Shown: positions 1 through 9,361 of the stretch, one piece after another
Numbering within the stretch: the stretch's first letter is position 1
How the letters are laid out: the number at the start of each line of letters is the position of its first letter
NCBI RefSeq assembly: GCF_030325625.1
Contig: NZ_JACAIS010000001.1
Location: 496,001 to 560,000, forward strand
Reading direction: 5' to 3'
Source: Sphingobacterium sp. N143
GTDB taxonomy: Bacteria > Bacteroidota > Bacteroidia > Sphingobacteriales > Sphingobacteriaceae
DNA: 64,000 nt
Notes under the pieces: generated by a model
What the model was told of the DNA's origin: nothing
Seen by the model: the letters and a program-made list of their open reading frames with translations, nothing else
Database searches by the model: none
Translations under genes and position numbers: made by a program

Positions 1-2
1 TT

Positions 3-680
3 TTTATTCAAGATCCCCAATGGGATGGTTATTATGTACCTGTCCTGACAAGGATTGAACCCATGGAGCTTATCGACATGATCAGCTCCTATACTCGGGT
101 GTCATCTATGAAAAATGGGTTATTTGTCAAACCATTTCAAAAAAAAGGAACCTTGCTGACAACGCAAGATGGAGCACTTTTTTATGTCCGAAACAGGATA
201 GGGGCCTCGCATTTATTCTATAAGGACAAACAGGGAGAATCATATCTTACTACAGGGATTATGACCTTAAAAAAAGTGAATGGTTGGAAAATCTTCGCTC
301 TGACGATAAGTGTATTATTGGGGATTTTGGCATATGCGATTCTACTGTTTATTTTCCTGTATAAGGTCCTTCAAAAAAGAGCTGATCATTTTAAATCACC
401 AGCGGCATTCAGTTCCGTTACGTTTTTACTATTTGTACTATCAGTGGTTATTATGGCGATGGGCGATGTAACGCGGATAGGAAATAAATCTTTTCCGACA
501 ATACTTTTATATTGTTCAACATGTTTACTTCCTCTCGGAAACTTTCTTGCATTGAGCCAGTGTTTAACAGCTCCGAAGATAAGCCTAAAGGGCTTTGATC
601 TTTGTCTTGTTGTCCTGGTCGCTCAATTTTTGATCCTGTTATGGAATTATGGCCTGATACCTTTTGTGATATGGAAATAA
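3..680 (+). CDS. Membrane protein, C-terminal part (cut by window edge)
   Basis: The reading frame is open to the left edge of the window, so the gene begins outside it; the ATG at 63 is internal to a longer frame. The visible 226 residues start with a soluble stretch, followed from about residue 95 by four or five hydrophobic segments (for example ISVLLGILAYAILLFIFLY), ending with FVIWK. This layout fits the C-terminal membrane anchor that follows a serine beta-lactamase/penicillin-binding-like domain in many Bacteroidota proteins, but no catalytic motif is visible here, so that assignment is only a guess. The next gene on this strand follows after about 100 nt. Confidence 0.6.
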   Translation, partial: FIQDPQWDGYYVPVLTRIEPMELIDMISSYTRVSSMKNGLFVKPFQKKGTLLTTQDGALFYVRNRIGASHLFYKDKQGESYLTTGIMTLKKVNGWKIFALTISVLLGILAYAILLFIFLYKVLQKRADHFKSPAAFSSVTFLLFVLSVVIMAMGDVTRIGNKSFPTILLYCSTCLLPLGNFLALSQCLTAPKISLKGFDLCLVVLVAQFLILLWNYGLIPFVIWK

Positions 681-780
681 TGGCTTCTAATCACTATAAA
701 AGAGGTTCCAACTTATAAGGCGGCACTTTTTTAGGCCATGGGATAGTTAGTTTTACGGATATAAACAAAATAAAAATAAG

Positions 781-1203
781 ATGAAAAAAACGAGTTTAAA
801 AATCAGGAGGTATTGTGCAATGATGATCTTTGCCTTAGTATTTTTTGTTGGTTGCAGCAAGGATAAAGACGATACACCCAATTCTGGAAACGGCTCTATT
901 GACGTTGCAACAGGTACGTTTAAAGGTACTATACGAATAGGTACTACCAACCATTTTAATGCGATACTGACTGTTAGTAAAGTTGATAATAAACAGTTAA
1001 AAATCGTTGCGAAATCAGGAGAGCCTTATTCAGGTGTGACGACCAAAACAATTCAGGTCAAAGCAGACGTGCCTGGGCTGGTTGACGGTCATGATGATCA
1101 AGGTTATTTTGCTTATGAAATTGAAAAGAAGAAGCTGACGGTATTGACCAAACAGACCAGTGCGTCAGATATCGACTATGGCTTTGAGGGAATTAAACAA
1201 TAA
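781..1203 (+). CDS. Small putative lipoprotein
   Basis: 140-residue protein with a basic n-region (KKTSLKIRRY), a hydrophobic core and a lipobox-like FVGC with Cys at residue 25, so it is probably lipidated and anchored in the envelope. The cysteine is followed by an acidic, Ser/Asn/Gly-rich linker (SKDKDDTPNSGNGS), common in exported Bacteroidota lipoproteins. The remaining ~95 residues look beta-rich (GTFKGTIRIG, NAILTVSKVD) and may form a small sandwich. I do not recognise a family. A clear hairpin terminator follows at 1220-1264, so it appears to be transcribed alone or as the last gene of its unit. Confidence 0.7.
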   Translation: MKKTSLKIRRYCAMMIFALVFFVGCSKDKDDTPNSGNGSIDVATGTFKGTIRIGTTNHFNAILTVSKVDNKQLKIVAKSGEPYSGVTTKTIQVKADVPGLVDGHDDQGYFAYEIEKKKLTVLTKQTSASDIDYGFEGIKQ

Positions 1204-1219
1204 TTTTTTCGGTGTTTTC

Positions 1220-1266
1220 AAAAAGAATTTGATTATGTATTCGTTTACAGATCAAATTCTTTTTTA
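1220..1266 (+). terminator. Hairpin terminator after the lipoprotein gene
   Basis: Perfect 14-bp inverted repeat (AAAAAGAATTTGAT at 1220-1233 against its complement at 1251-1264) with a 17-nt loop and a T-rich right arm, 17 nt after the stop codon at 1203. Confidence 0.7.
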
Positions 1267-1335
1267 GGTGATCTGAAAAAATCATACCGGGCAATAGATA
1301 AAAAATAAATCGGTTCAAATGAAGCATAAATACCT

Positions 1336-2496
1336 ATGAGTTCAGCATGGAATTTTATTTATATTTTCGGCATTTCTATAGCATTGTTTCTTTTCTTGTT
1401 GATACTCAGTAAACGGCAAAAAAGTGCTGCTGACAAGATTTTAACAGTTTGGTTTTTTTTTGCCTTTTTTGATTTAATCTTAATCGGTTTGTATGGTTCT
1501 GGTCAAATACAAAAAATGCCTAAGCTGTTTGGCTGGGAACTGCCTTTTCCCTATATGCACGGACCTTTTTTGTATCTGTATATTGTTTTTGTAAGTGGCC
1601 AACAAAGATATACCTGGCGTTATTTAATACATTTCATTCCTGCAATTGCTGTGGCTTTCGCTTTAGCTCTGTCTTTGCCTACCGCAGTTGTGGAGCATAA
1701 TGGACTGTACCATTTGGCGGTTGAGTACGATCTGTTATTTACCCTCATGGAAACTGGTTTTGTATTATCGGGATTAATCTATATTACTTTATCCCTATTT
1801 CTTTTGTACCGGCACAAACGTAATATTGTGAGGCAATTTTCAAATACTGAAAAAATCAACCTGGACTGGATGCGGTATCTAATTTGGGGAATGGGAGCGA
1901 TTTGGTTGGCGATCATATTTGCCCGGATACCTGCCGTGATGTTTCCAGTAATCACCTTATTTATTTTTTTTATTGGATATTTTGGCATTCGTCAGGTAGG
2001 GGTTTTCACTAACGCGCCAATTTCTCATGAAGTTCTGCTACCAGATACCATTAATAGGTATACAGACTGGGGGGAAACTCAAAATTCAGCAATCAAAGTT
2101 GAAAAGATTAAATATGAGAAAACTCGAATTGAAGATCCTGAGCTGAATAGAATCCATGCGGAACTCAGGATATTGATGGAAAATCAAAAGTGTTTCAATG
2201 ACCCGGATTTGACATTGGGAGATCTGGCAAAGCTACTTGCTATTCCACCCAGTTCGCTTTCCCAGGTTATCAACTCAAAAGAAGGTAAAAATTTTTACGA
2301 CTATATCAATTCGTTTCGGGTGGAGACCTTTAAACAATTGGTGTTAAAACCCGAAAATCGGCAATACAATATGGTATCGCTGGCCTTTGAGTGTGGTTTT
2401 AGCTCTAAGACGAGTTTTTATCGGAATTTTAAAAAAGTCACAGATATGTCTCCGCGTGATTTTTTGAAATTGCATAAAATTATAGCTGATGGTTGA
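1336..2496 (+). CDS. Membrane-anchored AraC-family transcriptional regulator
   Basis: 386-residue protein. Residues ~1-220 hold about seven hydrophobic helices (for example FGISIALFLFLLIL, ITLFIFFIGYFGI). After a linker, residues ~275-385 form an AraC-type double helix-turn-helix: the first helix pair lies around LTLGDLAKLLAIPPSSLSQV and the second around VSLAFECGFSSKTSFYRNFK, ending with the family-typical MSPRDFLK. Such 7TM-AraC proteins are common in Bacteroidota and are thought to sense an envelope or membrane signal directly. The gene stands alone, convergent with the protease gene downstream; its target and signal cannot be read from context. Confidence 0.85.
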   Translation: MSSAWNFIYIFGISIALFLFLLILSKRQKSAADKILTVWFFFAFFDLILIGLYGSGQIQKMPKLFGWELPFPYMHGPFLYLYIVFVSGQQRYTWRYLIHFIPAIAVAFALALSLPTAVVEHNGLYHLAVEYDLLFTLMETGFVLSGLIYITLSLFLLYRHKRNIVRQFSNTEKINLDWMRYLIWGMGAIWLAIIFARIPAVMFPVITLFIFFIGYFGIRQVGVFTNAPISHEVLLPDTINRYTDWGETQNSAIKVEKIKYEKTRIEDPELNRIHAELRILMENQKCFNDPDLTLGDLAKLLAIPPSSLSQVINSKEGKNFYDYINSFRVETFKQLVLKPENRQYNMVSLAFECGFSSKTSFYRNFKKVTDMSPRDFLKLHKIIADG

Positions 2497-2544
2497 AACA
2501 TGAAAAAATAAGGTATGCTACAGGAAATAACTGAGATCATTGAC

Positions 2545-3402
2545 CTAATCCAATATATAGATCTTCTTTTCTTTTAAATTGAAACCAAGCTTTTTACCCA
2601 GCCAGTTGATACTAGTCTTTCCTTCATAGATCAAGCCTTCAACAAAAGAGACTTGTGGATTTTCAACTTTTGCAAAAGAATTGGATATAGATTCAATATG
2701 TCCTTTATAATATTTGGTCTTTATTTCGGGATTAAATTCGCTCACTTTTTCCGTTATTTCCAGTTTGGATTGATCCAATCCTAGGATAGTTACAAATCGA
2801 TCACTAAACCAAAATGAATCATCGCCAGCACCAGAGTCTAACAGGATGTTAATCCTGTACTTATTATTCAAATATATATAAGTGGAGATATCAAGTGATT
2901 GATCTGCGTTTGTAGTCAGCTGTATCGGAATAATTTTGTCACTTTTTAATTTCTCTTCCGGAAAAATAAGTTGCTGTTTGCTGTAGTCTATGATAAATTC
3001 TATATCATAAAGCATTGGAAGAGATATTAATCCATTAATACCTGCTAATTTCATATCGAATGTTGAATAAGGAATATCCTTGAACTCTTTACCATTGAAA
3101 AGTATCGTTGAAGACCGGTAAAGAGGTGCCGTAATTTTTTCCCCTGTTGCACGGAATGCGGTGAGAAAATTATAGCTTTCCGTTTTTTTAAACTCTTTGG
3201 CAAAATCATCAAAAAAAAGATTGATGCCCCCACCTGTGTCGAAGATAAAATTTCCTTTCTTTCCGTCGATTTGAGCTTCAACAACAAGATGCCCTGATGG
3301 TAATAAGCGTAATGGAAGGTTTTGGGCCAAGGAGGTAAGGGGCAGTGTGATTATTGCCATTAGCCCTAAATAAAATTGTCTGGTTAATACTATTTTAAAC
3401 AT
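2545..3402 (-). CDS. Retropepsin-like aspartic protease, exported
   Basis: 285 residues with an N-terminal Sec signal (FYLGLMAIITLPLTSLA, cleavage near AQN). Two aspartic-protease motifs are visible: FDTGGG around residue 55 and LDSGAG around residue 190, each followed by hydrophobic strands, as in bacterial single-chain retropepsin-like proteins (aspartyl protease 2 type) in which one chain carries both half-sites. It probably acts in the periplasm on an unknown protein. The gene stands between convergent AraC and co-directional arr; the 135-nt gap to arr and lack of a shared terminator leave operon membership open. Confidence 0.8.
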   Translation of the reverse strand: MFKIVLTRQFYLGLMAIITLPLTSLAQNLPLRLLPSGHLVVEAQIDGKKGNFIFDTGGGINLFFDDFAKEFKKTESYNFLTAFRATGEKITAPLYRSSTILFNGKEFKDIPYSTFDMKLAGINGLISLPMLYDIEFIIDYSKQQLIFPEEKLKSDKIIPIQLTTNADQSLDISTYIYLNNKYRINILLDSGAGDDSFWFSDRFVTILGLDQSKLEITEKVSEFNPEIKTKYYKGHIESISNSFAKVENPQVSFVEGLIYEGKTSINWLGKKLGFNLKEKKIYILD

Positions 3403-3536
3403 GTTCGATTGATTTTAGGTTTTAAGATTAAATGGTTTAATTTTGTTCAGGAGTTGCAGTTCATAATCTAAAGTTAAGTATATGCTTGTGCTTATGATGT
3501 TGTTGGTTCGTTGTTATCTGTCTATGGCTTATTAAA

Positions 3537-4280
3537 TTAGTTGATGATTTTTCCTTTGTTGTTCGCTAATTTTTCACGAAATTTTTGAATTTCTTCGGGA
3601 GTTTGTCTAACCCAATCTGCTAGCTCACCAACGATTTTTAAAGGGTGTTTACTACGATAGGAACGTGTTGGGTTTCCAGGAAATTTCTTGTCTGTAACAT
3701 TGGGATCATTTTCAAAACTTCCTGTCGGTTCAACCACGTAAACACGAGGCGTTCCATTTCCTTTTGCCAGCTCTGCCGCAAGTCCTGCACCGTTAACTAA
3801 TGCGGTGAAATAAATGTGGTTCATTTTAAGCTCTGGCTTGTAATTAGAGTTTCCACCTGCTGTCAGTAAATCGCCAACCCCCAAGTCTGCTTTCGTACCA
3901 TGATAAAAAGTACTCTTATGGGAAGGATTTTCTTTGCACAAAATTGCTAATTCAGCATTCTCTTTTGATTTTGCAGTGTTACCTAAATCTTCATAGCATT
4001 TGCCAATGTTTTTATAAAGGGCGGGGAGAGCACTTTTAGCGACATCATCATTTATTTTTAAAGCATACTCCAGAGAAGTTTCAAGCCATCTTAATTTGTC
4101 GGAAACCGTCTTTTGATGCCGGGCTACATAATGAGCTGCAAGAAATTTTTCATAATCATTAGTAGCCTCGTTCCAGCCTTGTTGAAATAGCTTGCTGGCT
4201 TCTTCGCAATTGCCTTTTTCTTCCATCTCCATACCTTGAAGGCAGCGTTTAACAATAGTGTTGAATGGTGAAAATTCCAT
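3537..4280 (-). CDS. arr: TPR-like domain fused to rifampin ADP-ribosyltransferase (Arr)
   Basis: The C-terminal ~125 residues match the Arr family: FYHGTKADLGVGDLL, NHIYFTALVNGAGLAAELA, VYVVEPTGSFENDPNVTDKK and FPGNPTRSYRS are all recognisable. Arr uses NAD+ to ADP-ribosylate the ansa-chain hydroxyl of rifamycins. Classical Arr enzymes are about 140 residues; this one has an extra ~120-residue helical N-terminus (EKGNCEEASKLFQQGW, ALPALYKNIGKCYEDLGNTA) resembling tetratricopeptide repeats. The frame is open back to 4382, but I chose the ATG at 4280 because MEFSPFNTIVK begins the recognisable helical domain and the 34 residues before it look non-coding (Lys/Asn/Gly rich). It is divergent from the S41 protease gene. 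Whether it confers rifampin resistance is inference from family. Confidence 0.85.
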   Translation of the reverse strand: MEFSPFNTIVKRCLQGMEMEEKGNCEEASKLFQQGWNEATNDYEKFLAAHYVARHQKTVSDKLRWLETSLEYALKINDDVAKSALPALYKNIGKCYEDLGNTAKSKENAELAILCKENPSHKSTFYHGTKADLGVGDLLTAGGNSNYKPELKMNHIYFTALVNGAGLAAELAKGNGTPRVYVVEPTGSFENDPNVTDKKFPGNPTRSYRSKHPLKIVGELADWVRQTPEEIQKFREKLANNKGKIIN

Positions 4281-4535
4281 GTTCCAATTATTTTGACCTT
4301 TAATAGTTAAACATCTCTTTGTTCGTTTTCCTGATCTACCATTTCCTTTATAGTTTATCTCTTCGTTGGTCAGTTGCTTCAAATAGTCCTATTTTAACAA
4401 TGAGAACCAAGTTAATAATCTATAAAGATACAGCTTAAAATGTAATCATTGGACGTCAAGTAAAACCCTTTTATAAATTTTATTTTAATAGGATTTTAAA
4501 ATATCCGTTCTTCAAGTTTTAAATGAGATTAAATG

Positions 4536-4549
4536 TCCAAAATTTTGGA
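4536..4549. promoter_or_regulatory. Perfect 14-nt palindrome, possible operator
   Basis: TCCAAAATTTTGGA is its own reverse complement. It lies 12 nt before the -33-like element of the candidate promoter at 4562-4589 and in the divergent region of arr and the S41 gene. With no loop it is more suggestive of a protein-binding site than of an RNA hairpin, but a short A/T-rich palindrome can occur by chance. Confidence 0.35.
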
Positions 4550-4561
4550 ACTTTAAAAAAG

Positions 4562-4589
4562 TTGTATAAATTGAATTCAACTATATTTG
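4562..4589 (+). promoter_or_regulatory. Candidate promoter for the S41 protease gene
   Basis: TTG at 4562-4564 and TATATTTG at 4582-4589 fit the Bacteroidota pattern TTTG/TAnnTTTG with a 17-nt spacer, slightly shorter than the usual 19. Transcription would begin near 4596, ahead of the ATG at 4660. Confidence 0.45.
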
Positions 4590-4674
4590 ATTTCCTTTAG
4601 GTAATAATTGCTAGATAATTCATGTGCCTTTTTTAGTACAATAACAATATTCCATCATAATGCGTATTCCATAA

Positions 4675-5760
4675 TTGAATATCCTATTTCTTTTCCTATT
4701 TTTTTCGTTGCTTCAATTACCTGTGGAGGCACAGCAATCAGACATCCGCTCATTGGTTGTTTCTTTTTTAGATACTGTAGAAAATAATTCCTACATGAGC
4801 AATACCGTGAACTGGGATTCCCTACGGGCAGCACTATTAGAAAAAACAAAAAATATAAGTGAATCAAGTAAATTAAAACCCTTATTCGAAAAGGTTATAA
4901 AAGGTTTGGGAGACAGGCATTCATCAGTATTCTTTGATGAACAGGTTCTTGGGAACGAATCGGAGTCAAATCTGTTTGAGAAGCTTACCAAAATTACGGA
5001 CAAAGAAGCGGGGCTGCCAGCAAAAGCCTATTCAAGTCGTCTTTTGGAAGGAAATTACGGTTACATTAAACTTCCTGATGTTTTTTATGAACAAAGGAAA
5101 TACGTGGATACTATAAAACAGCAAATTCAGCTGTTGGATCGATTGAACCCTAAGGCTTGGATAATTGATTTAACCGAGAATAGTGCTGGTGGAAGTGTGT
5201 TTCCGATGATTTGGCATCTTGCCAATTTAATCGATACTGATTACACTTATTCCAATATAGATAATAAAGGTAAGGAAGAAAGGGTTCAGACAAAACAAAA
5301 TAATCTTTCAAAAAAGGAACAGGAAATAGCCAAATTATTAGATCTCCAATACGAACAAAATCCAGCCATTGCAATCAGGAATAATCGTATTCCGATTATT
5401 GTGCTTACAAGTGGCTTAACGGTGAGTGCTTCGGAATTCTTGGTTGCCCATTTTAAGGGGCAGAAGAACGTGCGAATTGTCGGTCAGACTACCGCAGGAA
5501 ATACCTCGGCAAACTACCCCTATATCATTGGGAAAAACTTCCAAGTAAATTTAACCGTTGGAGTCATCAAAGATCGGACAGGCAAGATATATAAAATCAA
5601 AGAAGGCATAAAACCCGATATTCCCTTAGCGATTGATCTCGCCCAACAATTAAACCTTACAGAAATCAAAACAACAAACGAATGGCTGTTGGCCGTAAAA
5701 AAAGCTAAACCATTATACCTAAAGAAAGCCATAGAGGTTATAAAATCTGAAAAATTTTGA
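4675..5760 (+). CDS. S41-family (tail-specific/C-terminal processing) peptidase
   Basis: 361 residues with a hydrophobic N-terminus (NILFLFLFFSLLQLPVEA) predicting Sec export. The S41 fold is visible: GDRHSSVFF, YGYIKLPDV, AWIIDLTENSAGGS and the nucleophile region IVLTSGLTVSASEFLVAHF with the likely catalytic Ser in TVSASE, then GQTTAGNTS. No PDZ domain is evident. The only in-frame start after the last stop is TTG at 4675; an ATG at 4660 in the same frame reads M-R-I-P and then meets TAA at 4672-4674. Joined, the two parts would give a normal signal peptide with a basic n-region, so the gene may carry a nonsense mutation or use the TTG. Function on peptides is inferred from family only. Confidence 0.75.
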   Translation: MNILFLFLFFSLLQLPVEAQQSDIRSLVVSFLDTVENNSYMSNTVNWDSLRAALLEKTKNISESSKLKPLFEKVIKGLGDRHSSVFFDEQVLGNESESNLFEKLTKITDKEAGLPAKAYSSRLLEGNYGYIKLPDVFYEQRKYVDTIKQQIQLLDRLNPKAWIIDLTENSAGGSVFPMIWHLANLIDTDYTYSNIDNKGKEERVQTKQNNLSKKEQEIAKLLDLQYEQNPAIAIRNNRIPIIVLTSGLTVSASEFLVAHFKGQKNVRIVGQTTAGNTSANYPYIIGKNFQVNLTVGVIKDRTGKIYKIKEGIKPDIPLAIDLAQQLNLTEIKTTNEWLLAVKKAKPLYLKKAIEVIKSEKF

Positions 5761-5830
5761 TGTTTCAGCTATTGGGATGATTACTGAAAAAAACGAGCGA
5801 ATCGGAGAGGGAGCGTAGAATTGACCATAA

Positions 5831-5866
5831 ACAAGAAAAGCTCATCTAATGATGAGCTTTTCTTGT
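5831..5866. terminator. Bidirectional hairpin terminator abutting tRNA-Leu
   Basis: Perfect 16-bp inverted repeat (5831-5846 against 5851-5866) with loop TAAT. In the leftward direction it terminates the tRNA transcript; the stem includes position 5866, the tRNA-Leu discriminator base. In the rightward direction it can terminate the S41 gene. Confidence 0.75.
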
Positions 5867-5950
5867 ACCTAGGGCGGGAATCGAACCCGCACTCCCTTAA
5901 CGGGAACAGGATTTTAAGTCCTGCGTGTCTACCAGTTCCACCACCTAGGC
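5866..5950 (-). tRNA. tRNA-Leu (anticodon TAA)
   Basis: 85-nt class II tRNA with a long variable arm. The acceptor stem GCCTAGG pairs with CCTAGGT (G1-U72 wobble), the anticodon loop is CTTAAAA giving TAA, and the T-arm contains GGTTCGATTCC. No CCA is encoded. It is the last of three tRNAs transcribed leftwards. Confidence 0.95.
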
Positions 5951-5955
5951 AGGTG

Positions 5956-6028
5956 AGCGAAAAACGAGATTCGAACTCGCGACCCCAACCTTGGCAAGGT
6001 TGTGCTCTACCAACTGAGCTATTTTCGC
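5956..6028 (-). tRNA. tRNA-Gly (anticodon GCC)
   Basis: 73 nt. Acceptor GCGAAAA pairs with TTTTCGC; the D-arm reads TAGCTCAGTTGGTAGAGCA; anticodon loop TTGCCAA gives GCC; T-arm contains GAGTTCGAATCTC. No encoded CCA. It is 5 nt from tRNA-Leu, so the two are surely cotranscribed. Confidence 0.95.
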
Positions 6029-6078
6029 ATAGGAATTATTTTTCAATGTATCCAGAATCTTGCATTCTGTGATTTTGG

Positions 6079-6151
6079 TGGTGCCAGCTGGATTCGAACC
6101 AGCGACACAAGGATTTTCAGTCCTTTGCTCTACCAACTGAGCTATGGCACC
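6079..6151 (-). tRNA. tRNA-Phe (anticodon GAA)
   Basis: 73 nt. Acceptor GGTGCCA pairs with TGGCACC, discriminator A; anticodon loop CTGAAAA gives GAA; T-arm contains TGGTTCGAATCCA. First tRNA of the leftward cluster, 50 nt before tRNA-Gly. Confidence 0.95.
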
Positions 6152-6184
6152 TTTTCAATGCAGCTGTTTGCTTTATTGATGCTG

Positions 6185-6192
6185 CAAATATA
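6185..6192 (-). promoter_or_regulatory. Candidate -7 box for the tRNA cluster
   Basis: On the minus strand this reads TATATTTG, matching TAnnTTTG. Initiation would fall about 27 nt before tRNA-Phe. The expected -33 position (near 6212) has only a weak match (TTCG). Confidence 0.45.
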
Positions 6193-6275
6193 GACGCTTT
6201 AATTGAAATTACGAAAGGTACGGGTGGTTTTTTTTATATTGGAGCTTCAACATATTGATTCCTAATAGGAAAAAA

Positions 6276-6306
6276 TAAAGGGCCATTCAGATTGAATAGC
6301 CCTTTA
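6276..6306 (-). terminator. Terminator of the pfkA-kinase-gapA operon
   Basis: Hairpin TAAAGGGC / GCCCTTTA (outer arms 6276-6283 and 6299-6306) extended by ATTCA/TGAAT after one mismatch, followed on the minus strand by a T-rich run. It lies 22 nt after the gapA stop codon. Confidence 0.75.
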
Positions 6307-6327
6307 TGATTACTTTGATCAGTATGT

Positions 6328-8182
<1,855 letters not shown>

Positions 8183-8199
8183 AGTTTGCTCTATTTTAA

Positions 8200-9180
8200 T
8201 TATAAAATCTCAGCCATTTCCAATAGATCAGGACTAAGTTTGATTTCCTTATTGCTGATTGCCTCTTCAATTGGAGTTGTTTTGATTTCATTGCCACGGA
8301 GACCAACGGTAATCCGTGTGTTTCCAGCCAAAATTTCATTGACTGCAGCAAAACCCAATCTACTGGCAAGTACGCGGTCAAAACTCGTCGGAGCCCCACC
8401 TCGTTGTAAATGCCCTAATATACTAACTTTCGTGTCGTAATGATCAAACTTTTCTTTTACTTTTTTTGCGACGTAATAAGCCCCACCATTTTGGTCACCT
8501 TCTGCAACAATGACGATAGAGGAGGATTTCTTTTTAATGGCGCCATCTTCCAAATGACGGATTAGATCATCAATTGCGGTTTCTTTTTCTGGCAATAAAA
8601 TAGCCTCAGCACCACCGGCGATACCCGCATTCAAGGCAATGCATCCGGAATCTCTGCCCATCACTTCAACAAAGAAAAGACGTTCGTGAGAGGCTGCAGT
8701 ATCCCTAATTTTGTCAATAGCTTCAATTACCGTATTGTTAGCGGTATCATAACCAATGGTATAATCTGATCCGTATAAGTCATTATCAATTGTACCAGGA
8801 ATACCAACGATGGGGATTTGAAACTCCTTGGAAAAGAAGTTAGCACCGGTAAATGTACCATCACCACCGATCACAACCAAAGCATCTATTTCAGCATCCT
8901 GTAGATTTTTATATGCCAATTGACGGCCTTCAGCTGTTTTGAATTCAAGACAACGCGCCGTTTTTAATATGGTACCTCCACGTTGGATAATGTTACTCAC
9001 AGAACGGGTGTCCATTTCCTTAAAATTACCATCAATCAAACCTTGATACCCTTGATAGATTCCTGTTACCTGAAGACCCTTGTGTAGGGCCGTGCGGACT
9101 ACTGCACGGATACAAGCGTTCATGCCGGGGGCATCACCGCCAGATGTTAATACGCCTATTTTTTTAATTTCTTTTATCAC
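8200..9180 (-). CDS. pfkA: ATP-dependent 6-phosphofructokinase
   Basis: 326 residues. It phosphorylates fructose-6-phosphate to fructose-1,6-bisphosphate. Motifs in order: LTSGGDAPGMNA (residues 11-22), GGDGTFTGA (105-113), GIPGTIDNDLYG with the catalytic base Asp132, MGRDSGCIA and GGAPTSFDRVLA. GGDG (not GGDD) and PGTIDND (not PKTIDND) mark it as ATP- rather than pyrophosphate-dependent. The start is GTG. It heads the pfkA-kinase-gapA operon; a 23-nt inverted-repeat element lies 36-38 nt upstream, and a NUDIX-type regulator gene is divergent. Confidence 0.97.
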   Translation of the reverse strand: MIKEIKKIGVLTSGGDAPGMNACIRAVVRTALHKGLQVTGIYQGYQGLIDGNFKEMDTRSVSNIIQRGGTILKTARCLEFKTAEGRQLAYKNLQDAEIDALVVIGGDGTFTGANFFSKEFQIPIVGIPGTIDNDLYGSDYTIGYDTANNTVIEAIDKIRDTAASHERLFFVEVMGRDSGCIALNAGIAGGAEAILLPEKETAIDDLIRHLEDGAIKKKSSSIVIVAEGDQNGGAYYVAKKVKEKFDHYDTKVSILGHLQRGGAPTSFDRVLASRLGFAAVNEILAGNTRITVGLRGNEIKTTPIEEAISNKEIKLSPDLLEMAEIL

Positions 9181-9215
9181 ACTCTATATTTTAGGTTTTA
9201 CGAATATAAGATTTT

Positions 9216-9238
9216 TATAGTGTATATTCTACACTTTG
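9216..9238 (-). promoter_or_regulatory. Candidate operator upstream of pfkA (copy 1 of a shared element)
   Basis: Core inverted repeat GTGTA-N5-TACAC (arms extend to AGTGTA/TACACT, 9219-9235). In pfkA transcript orientation the element begins CAAAGTGTA and the core ends 38 nt before the GTG start. A copy matching at 20 of 23 positions, in the same orientation and at nearly the same distance, precedes the gene at 30355. The site covers where a -33 box would lie. Confidence 0.65.
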
Positions 9239-9361
9239 AATAAATTTTTCATTATTTTTTTGCGCATCACGTTTAGGAAGCGTATAATTGTTACAGATAA
9301 CCCGATGATTAGTAGCCGATAAATTTAGCTCAGGATTTGCACATAAATAAATTTAGAAGTT

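Larger units (their letters stand above)
4281..4674. other. Intergenic region between arr and the S41 protease gene
   Basis: 394 nt, strongly A/T-rich, between divergent genes. It holds a perfect 14-nt palindrome (4536-4549), a candidate promoter for the rightward gene (4562-4589) and an ATG at 4660 whose frame stops after four codons. I see no RNA gene and no clear promoter for arr. Confidence 0.6.

Noticed and set aside
5821..6193. Several 60-80 codon frames across the tRNA cluster on both strands
   Set aside because: They coincide with the three tRNA genes and have no protein character.
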